Program-made: the position numbers and the translations under genes
The notes under the pieces: generated by a model
The model's database searches: none
What the model saw: the letters and a program-made list of their open reading frames with translations, nothing else
What the model was told of the DNA's origin: nothing
Shown: piece by piece, positions 8,783-16,878 of the stretch
Layout of the letters: each line of letters opens with the position of its first letter
How positions within the stretch are numbered: position 1 is the first letter of the stretch
NCBI RefSeq assembly: GCF_018613315.1
Contig: NZ_JAGGQL010000008.1
Coordinates: 86,366-150,365 of the forward strand
Direction of reading: 5' to 3'
Source of the DNA: Bacillus sp. ISL-37
Lineage (GTDB): Bacteria > Bacillota > Bacilli > Bacillales > Cytobacillaceae
DNA: 64,000 nucleotides

Positions 8783-9075
8783 AAAAGCGCAAGCGCCTTG
8801 GTCAGCCCCGACAAGCGCTGCCCGCCTTAAAACGCCACGTCCTGTGGCTGGCGGGTCTAGCACATCGTGTGCCACGGAGGGCCGACCGGTGAAGTCGTTC
8901 TTTGACTTCATTGGGCGGACCGAAATCGAAAAGTATAGCCGACTGCCCAGAAACACAGAAACTGGAGGCACCGACAAAGAAGCGCTTTTTGCTTCTGCCG
9001 GCGGTGCTGAAGTTTCGGAGTTTCTAGGAGGCGACACTAGACAAGCGACTCGAGGGGCTAGGCGCTGGAGCTGGA
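8783..9075. repeat. Long GC-rich foldback repeat, copy 1
   Basis: Begins AAGCGCAAGCGCCTTGG with AGCCCC and ends GGGGCTAGGCGCTGGAGC, so the two ends are inverted repeats of each other. Inside is a GAAGTC-loop-GACTTC hairpin and a segment with several inverted GCGC/GGC motifs. A second full copy lies at 39184-39468 and a fragment at 26752-26789. Open frames across it (about 8765-9170, both strands) have no ribosome-binding sites. Confidence 0.85.
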
Positions 9076-9133
9076 TTAAGAAAACCATATATAGTTATCC
9101 ACTAATGAAATTGTTTTATAATTTCCTAGGCAA

Positions 9134-9164
9134 CAAAAAAATCCGGGATATCCCGGATTTTTTG
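9134..9164. terminator. Bidirectional terminator
   Basis: AAAAATCCGGGATATCCCGGATTTTT is a near-perfect palindrome with A and T runs on its two sides, between the convergent DUF3905 and potassium-channel genes. Confidence 0.9.
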
Positions 9165-9174
9165 ATATGAACCA

Positions 9175-10530
9175 TTAACCAATTATCACACGTTCCTTTG
9201 GATAATGAATGCTTTCTTTTTCTGTTTTACCGCCAATGATCAACAGGAAGGATATGACTCCAACTCTTCCAATGAACATCAAAATAATTAGGACCATTTT
9301 TCCGACCGTCGAGAGCTCTGGAGTGATGCCCATGGATAAGCCTGTTGTTCCAAACGCAGATGCAACTTCAAAAATAATGGCCAATAGTGATTGATTCTCT
9401 GTAACCATCAGAGTAAGGACAGCAAAGAAACATATAAGTACAGCCATGATGGAAACAACCAAAGACTTGATTATATCTTCCTGGTGCAGTTCTCTGTTAA
9501 ATACCCTGATTGCTCGCCTTCCTCTCGCAAAGTGGTAAAGAAACAAGAGATTAAGCGCAAAAGTTGTTGTTCGGATCCCTCCGCCGACCGAACTTGGTGA
9601 TGCCCCAATAAACATCAAAGCTGCCATCAGGAATAAGGTAGGGTCAGTAAAATCATTCACATCCATTGTCGCCAAACCACCACTTCTGGTTGTAGTGGAC
9701 TGGAAAAAAGCATAAAAGAATGAATCCAATAGAGATTTATCAGATAAGAAATGATTATATTCGAGTCCCCATATTGCAACGGTACCGAAAATAAGGAGGC
9801 CAAGGAACGTAAGAGTGGTAATCTTAAGAAATAGTGAGAAACGGAATGGACCACTTTTTTTGCTTCTGAACAGGAAGCTTTTCAATTCAACCAGCACAGG
9901 GAAACCAATTGCACCAAGTGTAATCAATAGCATATTGATTGTAACTACAAAATAATCCTGTGCATATGGAATCAGTGAGGCTCCTGTAATATCAAACCCT
10001 CCATTGGTTGTAGCACTAACAGATGCGAAAAGACCGTGAAGAAAAGCTTCTTGCCACGTCGGAAAGTATCTTAAGAAATATAAACCCAATAGCAGTGCAC
10101 CGATCAATTCAATAATGACTATAATTATAAGGATTTCTTTCAGCATTTTTACGAGCCCTGACATCGATGTCTGGTTCTGGTCCATCATGATCAATCTACG
10201 TTCCTTCAGCCCTATTTTCTTCCTTATAATCAACCAGAAGAATGTGCCAAGCGCCATGACACCAATCCCGCCGAACTGCAGGACAAACATGAGGATAAAG
10301 ATTCCCTGCACAGTAAACGTATCGCGGACTGTTATTACTGAAAGTCCGGTAACACTGACAGCACTTGCGGCAGTGAATAATGCATCCATGAAAGACCATT
10401 TTGCCCCGGGCTGTATGGCAATAGGCAAACTTAATAAGCTCATCGAGACAATTACCGCAATCAAATAATACGCAACGATAATTTGCGCAGGAGATAATTT
10501 GTTTAACCTTCTTCTAATAATAATCCACAT
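9175..10530 (-). CDS. ktrD: Ktr/Trk potassium uptake membrane subunit (KtrB/KtrD type)
   Basis: This 451-residue channel subunit has the four-fold M1-P-M2 arrangement of the Trk/Ktr/HKT superfamily. The filter-region motifs are visible in order: AVSVTGLSV (~58), ATTNGGFDITG (~173), TTTRSGGLATMD (~280) and AFGTTGLSMGIT (~390), each with the conserved glycine. It needs a cytoplasmic KtrA/KtrC RCK subunit, which is not in this window; lone ktrD genes are usual in Bacillus. Preceded by AAAGGA. KtrB rather than KtrD cannot be excluded. No c-di-AMP riboswitch was recognised upstream. Confidence 0.85.
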   Translation of the reverse strand: MWIIIRRRLNKLSPAQIIVAYYLIAVIVSMSLLSLPIAIQPGAKWSFMDALFTAASAVSVTGLSVITVRDTFTVQGIFILMFVLQFGGIGVMALGTFFWLIIRKKIGLKERRLIMMDQNQTSMSGLVKMLKEILIIIVIIELIGALLLGLYFLRYFPTWQEAFLHGLFASVSATTNGGFDITGASLIPYAQDYFVVTINMLLITLGAIGFPVLVELKSFLFRSKKSGPFRFSLFLKITTLTFLGLLIFGTVAIWGLEYNHFLSDKSLLDSFFYAFFQSTTTRSGGLATMDVNDFTDPTLFLMAALMFIGASPSSVGGGIRTTTFALNLLFLYHFARGRRAIRVFNRELHQEDIIKSLVVSIMAVLICFFAVLTLMVTENQSLLAIIFEVASAFGTTGLSMGITPELSTVGKMVLIILMFIGRVGVISFLLIIGGKTEKESIHYPKERVIIG

Positions 10531-10755
10531 AATTGCTTCCTTTCAGCCCTGATTCATTTACATACCTATGATAAAGAATATCATCTGATTAATAAAGTAC
10601 TTTCTTGCAGTTTCCACCCATACTATACGCCTTCCGGAAGAATCAACAGGGTTTAACCTGACCGTTAAGCCTTAACAGAGCCAAAATCAGGTAAACATTA
10701 TCCAAAAGGATAAAAGATTACCACTTATGAATTTACCTACAATGTTCAAACTATC

Positions 10756-10781
10756 TATACAGAGAAATTTTTCTCTGTATA
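10756..10781 (+). promoter_or_regulatory. Palindrome in front of the SASP gene
   Basis: TACAGAGAAA and TTTCTCTGTA form a 10-bp perfect inverted repeat around two T, ending seven bases before the Shine-Dalgarno of the SASP gene. It could be an mRNA-stabilising 5' hairpin or an operator. The rest of the 272-base gap to the divergent potassium-channel gene shows only a 13-base odd palindrome (GTTAAGCCTTAAC, 10665-10677). Confidence 0.5.
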
Positions 10782-10802
10782 CTATCAGAGGAGTTGATAA
10801 TA

Positions 10803-11003
10803 ATGGCTCGTAATTCAAATAAATTGCTGGTTCCTGGCGTTGAACAATTCATGGACCAAGTTAAATATGAGATCGCTCAGGAATTTGGAGTGAATCTTGG
10901 TTCCGATACCGTCTCAAGAGCAAATGGCTCAGTCGGAGGAGAAATCACTAAACGCCTTGTTCAGCAAGCACAGGCACAGATCTCTGGTCAAAACCAGCAA
11001 TAA
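10803..11003 (+). CDS. Small acid-soluble spore protein, alpha/beta type
   Basis: The 66-residue product has the family features: a conserved N-terminal [12 protein letters not shown], the GPR protease cleavage site YEIAQEFGV, and the second conserved block [13 protein letters not shown]. Such proteins coat spore DNA and protect it. The ATG at 10803 follows GAGGAG by nine bases; a TTG at 10794 abuts the Shine-Dalgarno and cannot be the start. Expression is expected late in the forespore (SigG in the family), but I could not assign a convincing SigG promoter. Confidence 0.93.
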   Translation: MARNSNKLLVPGVEQFMDQVKYEIAQEFGVNLGSDTVSRANGSVGGEITKRLVQQAQAQISGQNQQ

Positions 11004-11072
11004 ATTGATGGAATAGTAGTTATCGTATATAGCATATCCACTATCTCCACAAACAATTGAATATGAACATGG

Positions 11073-11103
11073 AAAAAAGTCCGGATTAAATTCCGGACTT
11101 TTA
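11073..11103. terminator. Bidirectional terminator between SASP and rsgI
   Basis: AAAGTCCGGA-loop-TCCGGACTTT is flanked by A and T runs, between convergent genes. Confidence 0.9.
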
Positions 11104-11110
11104 CAATTAA

Positions 11111-12187
11111 CTATTTCTTTCCAGGATTGTCTTTATTTTTCCCGGATTGGCCCCTGCTGTCACTTCTTGTGCCTTGTTGGTTGCTGGACTTTTTTTCATC
11201 TTTATATTGTTTTCTGCTCTGGCCATTTTTATTGCTATTGCCATTATTAGCATGTGTGTTGTTGTTCCCCTGCCAATTCTTGTTGTTATCCTGGCCATTA
11301 TCGTTTTTTCCGGAATTGTTATTTCCTTTGGCTTTATCTTGCGCAGGCGGTTCTACCTTGTTGGGATTTTCTTTTGGAACCTGAGGATCTTTCTTCTTCT
11401 CCTGACCTGGTGGTTCCTTCTTTTCAGGCTGCGGAACAACAGAAGGAGCAGAGTTTTTCTTTTCAGGCTCTGGCTTTGCTTTTTCCTTTTCATCCGGCTT
11501 TCCTGCAGGCTTTAGCGCATCCTTTTGCTTTTCTTTATAAACACCAGTCGTAACACCCTGCTTTTGTGCCTTCTCCCTGTCTTCAATTGTTGCTTCCATA
11601 ACCTTGAAATTCAGGTTTTCATCTTGTGTTGTTTTTTTTATTTCAGTAATCTTTTTTTCTAATGCTCGATCTACTGATTCTTTTGCCTTCTTATTATGAA
11701 CAGTCGCGATGACAACGTCTTTGTTTTCTTTTAAGAAACCTTCATCCTCGATTTCCTCAATGATCATCTCTGCGACCACAGCTGCATCCTTCTTTTTCCA
11801 TCCTTTTATTTCCCCAATGATCTCTTCCCCTTCAGAATTATAACCTGTCATCCGGAGAACCTTTAAATCATCGTTGACTGCCAGTTCAATGCTTGGATTC
11901 ACATCAATGGACATATATGCGTAAACCTGTCCGTTTTGATACACAGGAACAAGCGCAGTCATGGCAAGCATAAACACTGCTGCAACCGCAATACTCCTTG
12001 TCTTAAAGCTATTTAAAAACGATAGATTGAATCTTTTCTTCTTAACAGTTAGCGTTTCTGGAAAAAAATGAATTTCTTCTCCTACCTGATAATCTTGTTG
12101 AAGCTTTCGGGCCCGTAAAAACTCGCCTTCGGGGGTCAACAATGTTAGGTAAAGATCATTGATTTCAAGGATAACCCCTTTTCTCAT
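11111..12187 (-). CDS. rsgI: Anti-sigma-I factor RsgI
   Basis: This 358-residue protein has an N-terminal cytoplasmic RsgI domain (MRKGVILEINDLYLTLLTPEGEFL), one transmembrane segment (about 66-86) and an extracytoplasmic region that starts with the conserved SIDVNPSIELAVN. RsgI holds SigI at the membrane and releases it under heat or envelope stress. From about residue 210 the tail is low-complexity, rich in Lys/Pro/Glu then Asn/Gly/Lys, probably a wall-spanning spacer. Its ATG overlaps the sigI stop by four bases. The antisense strand shows long open frames only because of this biased composition. Confidence 0.92.
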   Translation of the reverse strand: MRKGVILEINDLYLTLLTPEGEFLRARKLQQDYQVGEEIHFFPETLTVKKKRFNLSFLNSFKTRSIAVAAVFMLAMTALVPVYQNGQVYAYMSIDVNPSIELAVNDDLKVLRMTGYNSEGEEIIGEIKGWKKKDAAVVAEMIIEEIEDEGFLKENKDVVIATVHNKKAKESVDRALEKKITEIKKTTQDENLNFKVMEATIEDREKAQKQGVTTGVYKEKQKDALKPAGKPDEKEKAKPEPEKKNSAPSVVPQPEKKEPPGQEKKKDPQVPKENPNKVEPPAQDKAKGNNNSGKNDNGQDNNKNWQGNNNTHANNGNSNKNGQSRKQYKDEKKSSNQQGTRSDSRGQSGKNKDNPGKK

Positions 12188-12930
12188 GTCTCTAACACCC
12201 CTTTAATATAATCCTTTAAATATACATAATCCCCAATTAAAATAAGTGCGATTGCAATAATATATTTTCTGTTTCTCTCTATGGTTTTTCTGCTGACTTT
12301 GACCATGTCTTCCAATTGCTTGATTGGCAAGCGTTTTTTATCGAGAAGCAAGTTCTTTAATTCCTCGCTTTCAACCATTGACTTTGCAACAAGCATCGCA
12401 TTTTTCCGGGCATCTGCATGCTTAGGTGACTGTTCGAGCAAATCCTGGAAAGATAGGTCAAATTCTTTTAGTACCGCCTGAAATTGAATGATCTCTTCTC
12501 TTCTTAGTTCTTGTTCTGTCTTTTTTCTGAACTCATCCAGAGAAAGCTCATCTTCAATAGTCGATCTCTGTTGCTCTTCTTCAGACGGATCATTGGATAT
12601 GTTGAAGCTAAGGTTTTGATTCCGGCTCTGCTGCCGGATATAATCAATCACCCTCCGCTTAATCATGACTTCAGCAAAGCTTAATAATGAATTTCCTTTT
12701 TCTGATGAATATTTCTGGATTGCCTCATTAAAAGCAATGAGGCCAATGCTAAATTCATCGTCCGACTCATGTATGTATCTCTTGCAGACAGACGAAACAG
12801 TCTTCGCGATAAATGGCTTATATGAATCAATTAATTCTTCTCTTAAAGCAGCATCCCCCTGGTGGATTTTCTCTACAGTTTCTTCCAGTGGCCTGCGCTT
12901 TTTCTTTGCCATGAACAATAAACTTAGCAA
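12184..12930 (-). CDS. sigI: RNA polymerase sigma factor SigI
   Basis: A 248-residue SigI-type sigma-70 factor. The hallmark region 2 is clear (SYKPFIAKTVSSVCKRYI, DDEFSIGLIAFNEAI, KRRVIDYIRQQ), as is a C-terminal helix-turn-helix (LPIKQLEDMVKVSRKTIERN). I choose a TTG start at 12930, six bases after GAGGTG, because the alignable start LLSLLF matches the B. subtilis protein. A TATAAT with an upstream TG at 12955-12960 would start transcription near 12948, downstream of the ATG at 12954. SigI serves heat and cell-wall stress. Operon with rsgI. Confidence 0.9.
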   Translation of the reverse strand: MLSLLFMAKKKRRPLEETVEKIHQGDAALREELIDSYKPFIAKTVSSVCKRYIHESDDEFSIGLIAFNEAIQKYSSEKGNSLLSFAEVMIKRRVIDYIRQQSRNQNLSFNISNDPSEEEQQRSTIEDELSLDEFRKKTEQELRREEIIQFQAVLKEFDLSFQDLLEQSPKHADARKNAMLVAKSMVESEELKNLLLDKKRLPIKQLEDMVKVSRKTIERNRKYIIAIALILIGDYVYLKDYIKGVLET

Positions 12931-12954
12931 TAGCCTCACCTCTTTTCTCCCCAC

Positions 12955-12962
12955 ATTATATC
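12955..12962 (-). promoter_or_regulatory. Extended -10 promoter element of sigI-rsgI
   Basis: TGATATAAT on the minus strand (TATAAT at 12955-12960) lies 25-30 bases before the proposed TTG start. No clear -35 at 17 bases, consistent with an extended -10 promoter. Confidence 0.5.
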
Positions 12963-12997
12963 ATGTCTGTCAATTTCTCATTCTGTGGTTAGGCAGT

Positions 12998-13027
12998 GAA
13001 AAGATAGCCAAATAAGGCTACCTTTTC
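12998..13027 (-). terminator. Terminator after the DUF5667-like gene
   Basis: GGTAGCC and GGCTATC form a 7-bp stem with one G-T pair, followed by TTTTC on the minus strand. Confidence 0.6.
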
Positions 13028-13048
13028 GAGTCTATTGTTCATTATGAA

Positions 13049-14227
13049 TTAGTTTTTGTCATTACCTTTTCCGTTACCGTTACCTTTGCCATTTCCATTG
13101 CCTTTATTTTCTTGTTTCTTTGTATTCTTTTCTTGTTTCTTATCCTGCTTAGCCTGTTGTTTTTCTTCTTTCTTTTGCTGTTCAGCTTCCTTGCGTTCCT
13201 GTTTTTCAACAGCCTTTTCTGCTTTACGCTCTTGTTTAGCTTTTTCTTTTTCAGCTTTTGGTGACACTACTGGTACTACAGTTGTGTCGTCATTTACAGG
13301 CACTGTTTCTTCAGCAGGCTCTTCAACTACAGGTGTTTCATCAGCAGGCAGAAGATCTGATTCAACCACTGGTTCTAGTTCTACTGGCTCAGTTGTTTGT
13401 GCTTCTTCTTCCTCAACAGGTTTCTCTGCATATTTTTCTTCTAATTTAGCCAATTTCTTTGCCATCTTAGCGTATGTTTTGTCAATGTTCTTTTGAAGTT
13501 GCGCTCTTGCATTTTCATTGCCAACATGTTCCATCGCGGCTTTTAATGCAATAATATTCTGTCTAAGCATTCCTTCGATTTCTTCGAAAGGATCTTCACT
13601 TACAACGTCTTCTTCTTCAGAACCTTCTTCCGCGTCTTCATCGCTAGGCTCTTCAGCTACAACATCGTCCGCAGGCTCTTCTCCATCTTCTGTTGATTCT
13701 TCAGAATCTGTTTCCTCTGTGTCTTCATCAGTTGTTGTCCCATCCTCCGGGTCTGTTCCTTCTTCAAGGTCAGCATTTTCTTCATTTGATACTTCTTCAT
13801 CTACAATCTCTTGTGAAGATTCCATATATTCAACAGCTGCTTCGATTACTTTAAGGGCTTCTTCTTCATTTCCCTCAGCAAATAGAGCACTTGCCTCTTG
13901 AAGGCGTTCTGCGGCGTATGTAGCAAGCAATTCTGCTTCTTTAGCATTATCAATTGTAAAAGCAAGCCTGATTTTCTCAAGTGCTATTTTAGCAAAGTAG
14001 AAGAAGTCTCCCGGTATCAAAGATGGATTCGTTTCTTCAAGCTCATCGACCTGTGTCTTTGCTTCTTCAAGCTCTTCAGGGCTGACATTTTGCAGTTCTA
14101 CCGTTTCAACCTCAGAATTGTTCTCTTCTGCCATTGCAACAGGGGAAAATGCAAATGTTCCAGCAAGCACTAAAGCCAATGTACTCTTGGCGATTTTTTT
14201 CATCTCTTGGTTAGAAAGTTTCTTCAT
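13049..14227 (-). CDS. Secreted acidic/lysine-rich DUF5667-like protein
   Basis: A 392-residue protein with a signal peptide (MKKLSNQEMKK, hydrophobic core to about 30, cleavage near VAMAEE), a DUF5667-like helical domain around 55-135 (PGDFFYFAKIALEKIRLAFT ... AELLATYAAERLQEA), then a highly acidic Glu/Asp/Thr stretch (about 140-215), a short helical segment (215-275) and a Lys/Gln/Glu coiled coil with an Asn-Gly-Lys tail. Start at 14227 follows GAGGTG by eight bases; an upstream GTG/ATG option has none. Function unknown; probably an envelope or spore-surface protein. Its charge-block architecture resembles the tail of RsgI encoded next to it. Confidence 0.75.
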   Translation of the reverse strand: MKKLSNQEMKKIAKSTLALVLAGTFAFSPVAMAEENNSEVETVELQNVSPEELEEAKTQVDELEETNPSLIPGDFFYFAKIALEKIRLAFTIDNAKEAELLATYAAERLQEASALFAEGNEEEALKVIEAAVEYMESSQEIVDEEVSNEENADLEEGTDPEDGTTTDEDTEETDSEESTEDGEEPADDVVAEEPSDEDAEEGSEEEDVVSEDPFEEIEGMLRQNIIALKAAMEHVGNENARAQLQKNIDKTYAKMAKKLAKLEEKYAEKPVEEEEAQTTEPVELEPVVESDLLPADETPVVEEPAEETVPVNDDTTVVPVVSPKAEKEKAKQERKAEKAVEKQERKEAEQQKKEEKQQAKQDKKQEKNTKKQENKGNGNGKGNGNGKGNDKN

Positions 14228-14316
14228 TCTCAGTTCACCTCGTAAGTTTTTAGGAGCGGCCGCTTTAATCACTACAAGGTTACGTTTGCGCTTACTATGT
14301 TATGGGGGTTTTTTAG

Positions 14317-14353
14317 AAAAAAATAAAAAGCTTCAGTCAAAACTTGACCGAAG
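14317..14353 (-). terminator. Possible terminator
   Basis: CTTCGGTCAAG and a near-complement TGACTGAAG form a stem followed by CTTTTTATTTTTTT on the minus strand. It lies about 200 bases after the next gene upstream on that strand; the DNA between (14354-14558) shows no gene with a ribosome-binding site. Confidence 0.45.
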
Positions 14354-14558
14354 TATTAAGAATATTGTTGATATATACGGTTTTAGAAGGAATTTTGGTT
14401 CTTATAAAATATAATAGGGCAACGTCGACTAAAGTCTGCCACCTTCCCATCTTTTACCGATTTATTGGCATAGTCCGCATAAAAAGGACCATGCCACGGG
14501 AGAAAACACATTTTAGAAGAATTCTCCCAGGAAGATTGGGCTTATTGCTATATGTATT

Positions 14559-15044
14559 CTAGTTGTAATAAAGCTTAAGTAATAACTTCCTGATCAAGAA
14601 TCCGGTAATCACTCCGGGAATGACAAAAAGCATTGGAAGGAAAACTGGCCCTGGAAATAGGCCAAATATTTTAACCTTCGGTGATATCATCAAACCAACT
14701 GTTACGAAATAGGCCGAGAACACAAAAGGCAAAAAGGTGATTTTCTCTTCCGCCGGCATCACGCTTCTATACGCATCCCACATGGCGAACATATATAAAC
14801 ATGGGTAAAACATCAGCCACTGGAAGTCCAGGACATGCATAGCCTTTTCCGTCTCCCCAAGGAAGCTATACATTATTCCTTTATTAAAATTACTATTAAC
14901 GTTAACAAGGAACTCAAGCAGGACAAATAAAATGCCCTTTACAAGGTTCCCCGTCAGTAGCTGGGCAAACCCTGGGAGTGCGATGCTCCACATTACCGCT
15001 TCTAGTTTGGTTAAGTTCTTTTTTATCGCCACGTCACGTTTCAT
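14559..15044 (-). CDS. Small multi-spanning membrane protein
   Basis: A protein of up to 161 residues with about four transmembrane segments (around 18-42, 74-92, 100-118, 130-150). The N-terminal ALPGFAQLLTGNLVKGILFVLLEF resembles the TM2-like small membrane proteins of Bacillaceae; no function known. The ATG at 15044 abuts AAAGG, so a GTG four codons later (15032), 9-11 bases after AAAGGA, may be the true start. Monocistronic. Confidence 0.6.
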   Translation of the reverse strand: MKRDVAIKKNLTKLEAVMWSIALPGFAQLLTGNLVKGILFVLLEFLVNVNSNFNKGIMYSFLGETEKAMHVLDFQWLMFYPCLYMFAMWDAYRSVMPAEEKITFLPFVFSAYFVTVGLMISPKVKIFGLFPGPVFLPMLFVIPGVITGFLIRKLLLKLYYN

Positions 15045-15265
15045 CCTTTAGTCATATTATTGGTACCGTTATGAATGCTTAATTTTCCACAGTGTCAAAA
15101 GAACACATGGAAATTATTTTTATCCTGTGCATTTTGCTCTTGTTTTAGATTGTCCAAATTGTGCTTCGAATTATCATTTTTCCAGTTAATTGTTAAATTA
15201 ATTTCGTGAGAATTACCTGATCCACGTTGTATATTTAAAAACAGGATAGGAACATTTGGCTAAAT

Positions 15266-15297
15266 TAATAAAACCGCCCCTAATACCGGGACGGTTG
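15266..15297 (-). terminator. Terminator after the aldehyde dehydrogenase
   Basis: ACCGTCCC / GGGGCGGT stem with one mismatch, followed by TTTTATTAA on the minus strand. The 257-base gap to the next gene is otherwise AT-rich with no feature seen. Confidence 0.75.
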
Positions 15298-15301
15298 AAA
15301 A

Positions 15302-16849
15302 TTATTTGTTACTTTTTAAGAGGGCGATATAGTTTTTAGCAAAAGTGAGCCAATCTCTTTTGTCGGCAAAATAGCTTTTGAATAAATTCAGGAACAATGG
15401 ATATTTACCTTTATACGGATACCATTGAATTTCAGATTTCATAAAACCCATGTCTTCCATGATTGCTTTTTCATGACAAAAGATCTTCAAACCTGCCTCA
15501 GAATGATATCGTCCAATGCCGCTCTCCTTAGTTCCCCCGAAAGGAAGACCATGGTTGGCTACAGTAATAAGTACATCATTGATGACGACAGCTCCGGATA
15601 CAAGTTTGGAAGCGACACGACGCGCCTTCGCTTTATCCTGAGTCCAGACACTTGCATTTAGTCCATACACGGTTCCATTAGCATATGCTATTGCTTCTTC
15701 TTCCGTATCGAATGGGACAACAGGAAGCAAAGGGCCGAAAGATTCTTCCTGGATGATTTTCATGTCTTGCTCGACTTCAGTAATGACAGTAAGCGGCAGG
15801 AACATGTCTTCCTTCCAATCAGAAGGTTTCAATCCAGTTTCCAATTTCGCCCCCCGTTCAAGTGCTTCATCCAGCTGTTCTCTTACCACGTCTTTCTGGG
15901 CTGGAAAAGTCATTGACCCCACATCTGAGTTTATATCGTTCCCCTGCTGAAGAGAATTGACTTCTTTTTTCAATTTTTCAAGGAACTTCCCATATATTGA
16001 CCGTTCCACATATAACCGCTCAGCGCTCATACAGACCTGGCCGCTGTTTGTAAAAGCCCCCCATGCCGCTGCCTTAACTGCCCTGTCGAGGTTGGCATCT
16101 TCAAATACAATCATTGGATCCTTGCCGCCGAGCTCCAGAGTTGTTGGAATCAAATCCTTCGCAGCCTGCTGCTGGATGATCTTCCCTGTACGGACAGAGC
16201 CTGTAAAGAAGATATAATCTGGCTTACCCGATGTGAAAGCAGCACCAACTTCCTTGCCGCCGTGAGCCACTTGTACAGTTCCTTTCGGGAATCCAGAGCG
16301 ATTGAATAAGTCTTCGATGCATTTACCAACAAGCGGAGTCACCTCTGATGGCTTTAGGATGACAGAATTGCCTCCTGCCAGAGCGCTGATCATCGGTACC
16401 ATCGCCAGTTGCAGCGGATAATTCCAGGGTGATATTACAAGTACGACACCACGCGGCATATATTCAATAAAGGATTTTTTTCCGATGAGCAATAAAGGTG
16501 TTTTAACTTTTTGCCTGCTAAGAACCTTTTCAGCATGTTTGATAATATGATCGATTGCATCAAGTGTCGGCATGATATCGGCCACAATTGACTCGGTCAA
16601 TACCTTGCCAGTATCATCTGAGATAATTTTTGCAATTTCATCCATTTCATCGACCATCAGCTGCTTCAGATTTCTTAAATATCCGGTACGCTCAGAAATA
16701 GCGAGACTGCTCCAAGTCCCAAAAGCCTTCCTCGCCTCCTGATAGAAGAACGGAACTTCATGGACAGGCGTCTCCTCAATTTCGGCAATAACCTCCCCTG
16801 TCGCTGGTGCCAATACCGATAACTTTTGCACTTCTTCAACTGAATGCAC
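15302..16849 (-). CDS. Aldehyde dehydrogenase family protein
   Basis: A 515-residue NAD(P)-dependent aldehyde dehydrogenase. Visible are the cofactor-binding region (SPWNYPLQL, KPSE, FTGS near 220), the catalytic glutamate in LELGGKDP (~248) and the catalytic cysteine in NSGQVCMS (~283). It resembles the class that oxidises long-chain or aromatic aldehydes. The GTG at 16849 is preferred because AGGTG lies seven bases upstream; an ATG two codons earlier is too close to it. Follows the reductase gene by 29 bases, so the two form an operon that may interconvert acyl, aldehyde and alcohol groups. Confidence 0.85.
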   Translation of the reverse strand: MHSVEEVQKLSVLAPATGEVIAEIEETPVHEVPFFYQEARKAFGTWSSLAISERTGYLRNLKQLMVDEMDEIAKIISDDTGKVLTESIVADIMPTLDAIDHIIKHAEKVLSRQKVKTPLLLIGKKSFIEYMPRGVVLVISPWNYPLQLAMVPMISALAGGNSVILKPSEVTPLVGKCIEDLFNRSGFPKGTVQVAHGGKEVGAAFTSGKPDYIFFTGSVRTGKIIQQQAAKDLIPTTLELGGKDPMIVFEDANLDRAVKAAAWGAFTNSGQVCMSAERLYVERSIYGKFLEKLKKEVNSLQQGNDINSDVGSMTFPAQKDVVREQLDEALERGAKLETGLKPSDWKEDMFLPLTVITEVEQDMKIIQEESFGPLLPVVPFDTEEEAIAYANGTVYGLNASVWTQDKAKARRVASKLVSGAVVINDVLITVANHGLPFGGTKESGIGRYHSEAGLKIFCHEKAIMEDMGFMKSEIQWYPYKGKYPLFLNLFKSYFADKRDWLTFAKNYIALLKSNK

Positions 16850-16878
16850 GTTCATTCACCTGCCAATAATTTAAAGTC

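Noticed and set aside
8765..9170. Open frames on both strands within the GC-rich repeat
   Set aside because: They follow the repeat's composition, have no ribosome-binding sites and no equivalent in the second copy.
10531..10802. c-di-AMP (ydaO-type) riboswitch before the potassium channel gene
   Set aside because: Looked for because ktr genes often have one; the conserved motifs are absent.
11127..11553. Plus-strand hydrophobic open frames opposite rsgI
   Set aside because: Antisense of the Lys/Pro/Asn-rich tail; no start signals, overlapping a confident gene.
13056..13901. Plus-strand Ser/Phe-rich open frames opposite the DUF5667-like gene
   Set aside because: Antisense of acidic and lysine-rich low-complexity coding sequence; no ribosome-binding sites.
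14344..14562. Plus-strand 72-codon frame in the gap before the membrane protein
   Set aside because: No ribosome-binding site and starts inside a possible terminator stem.
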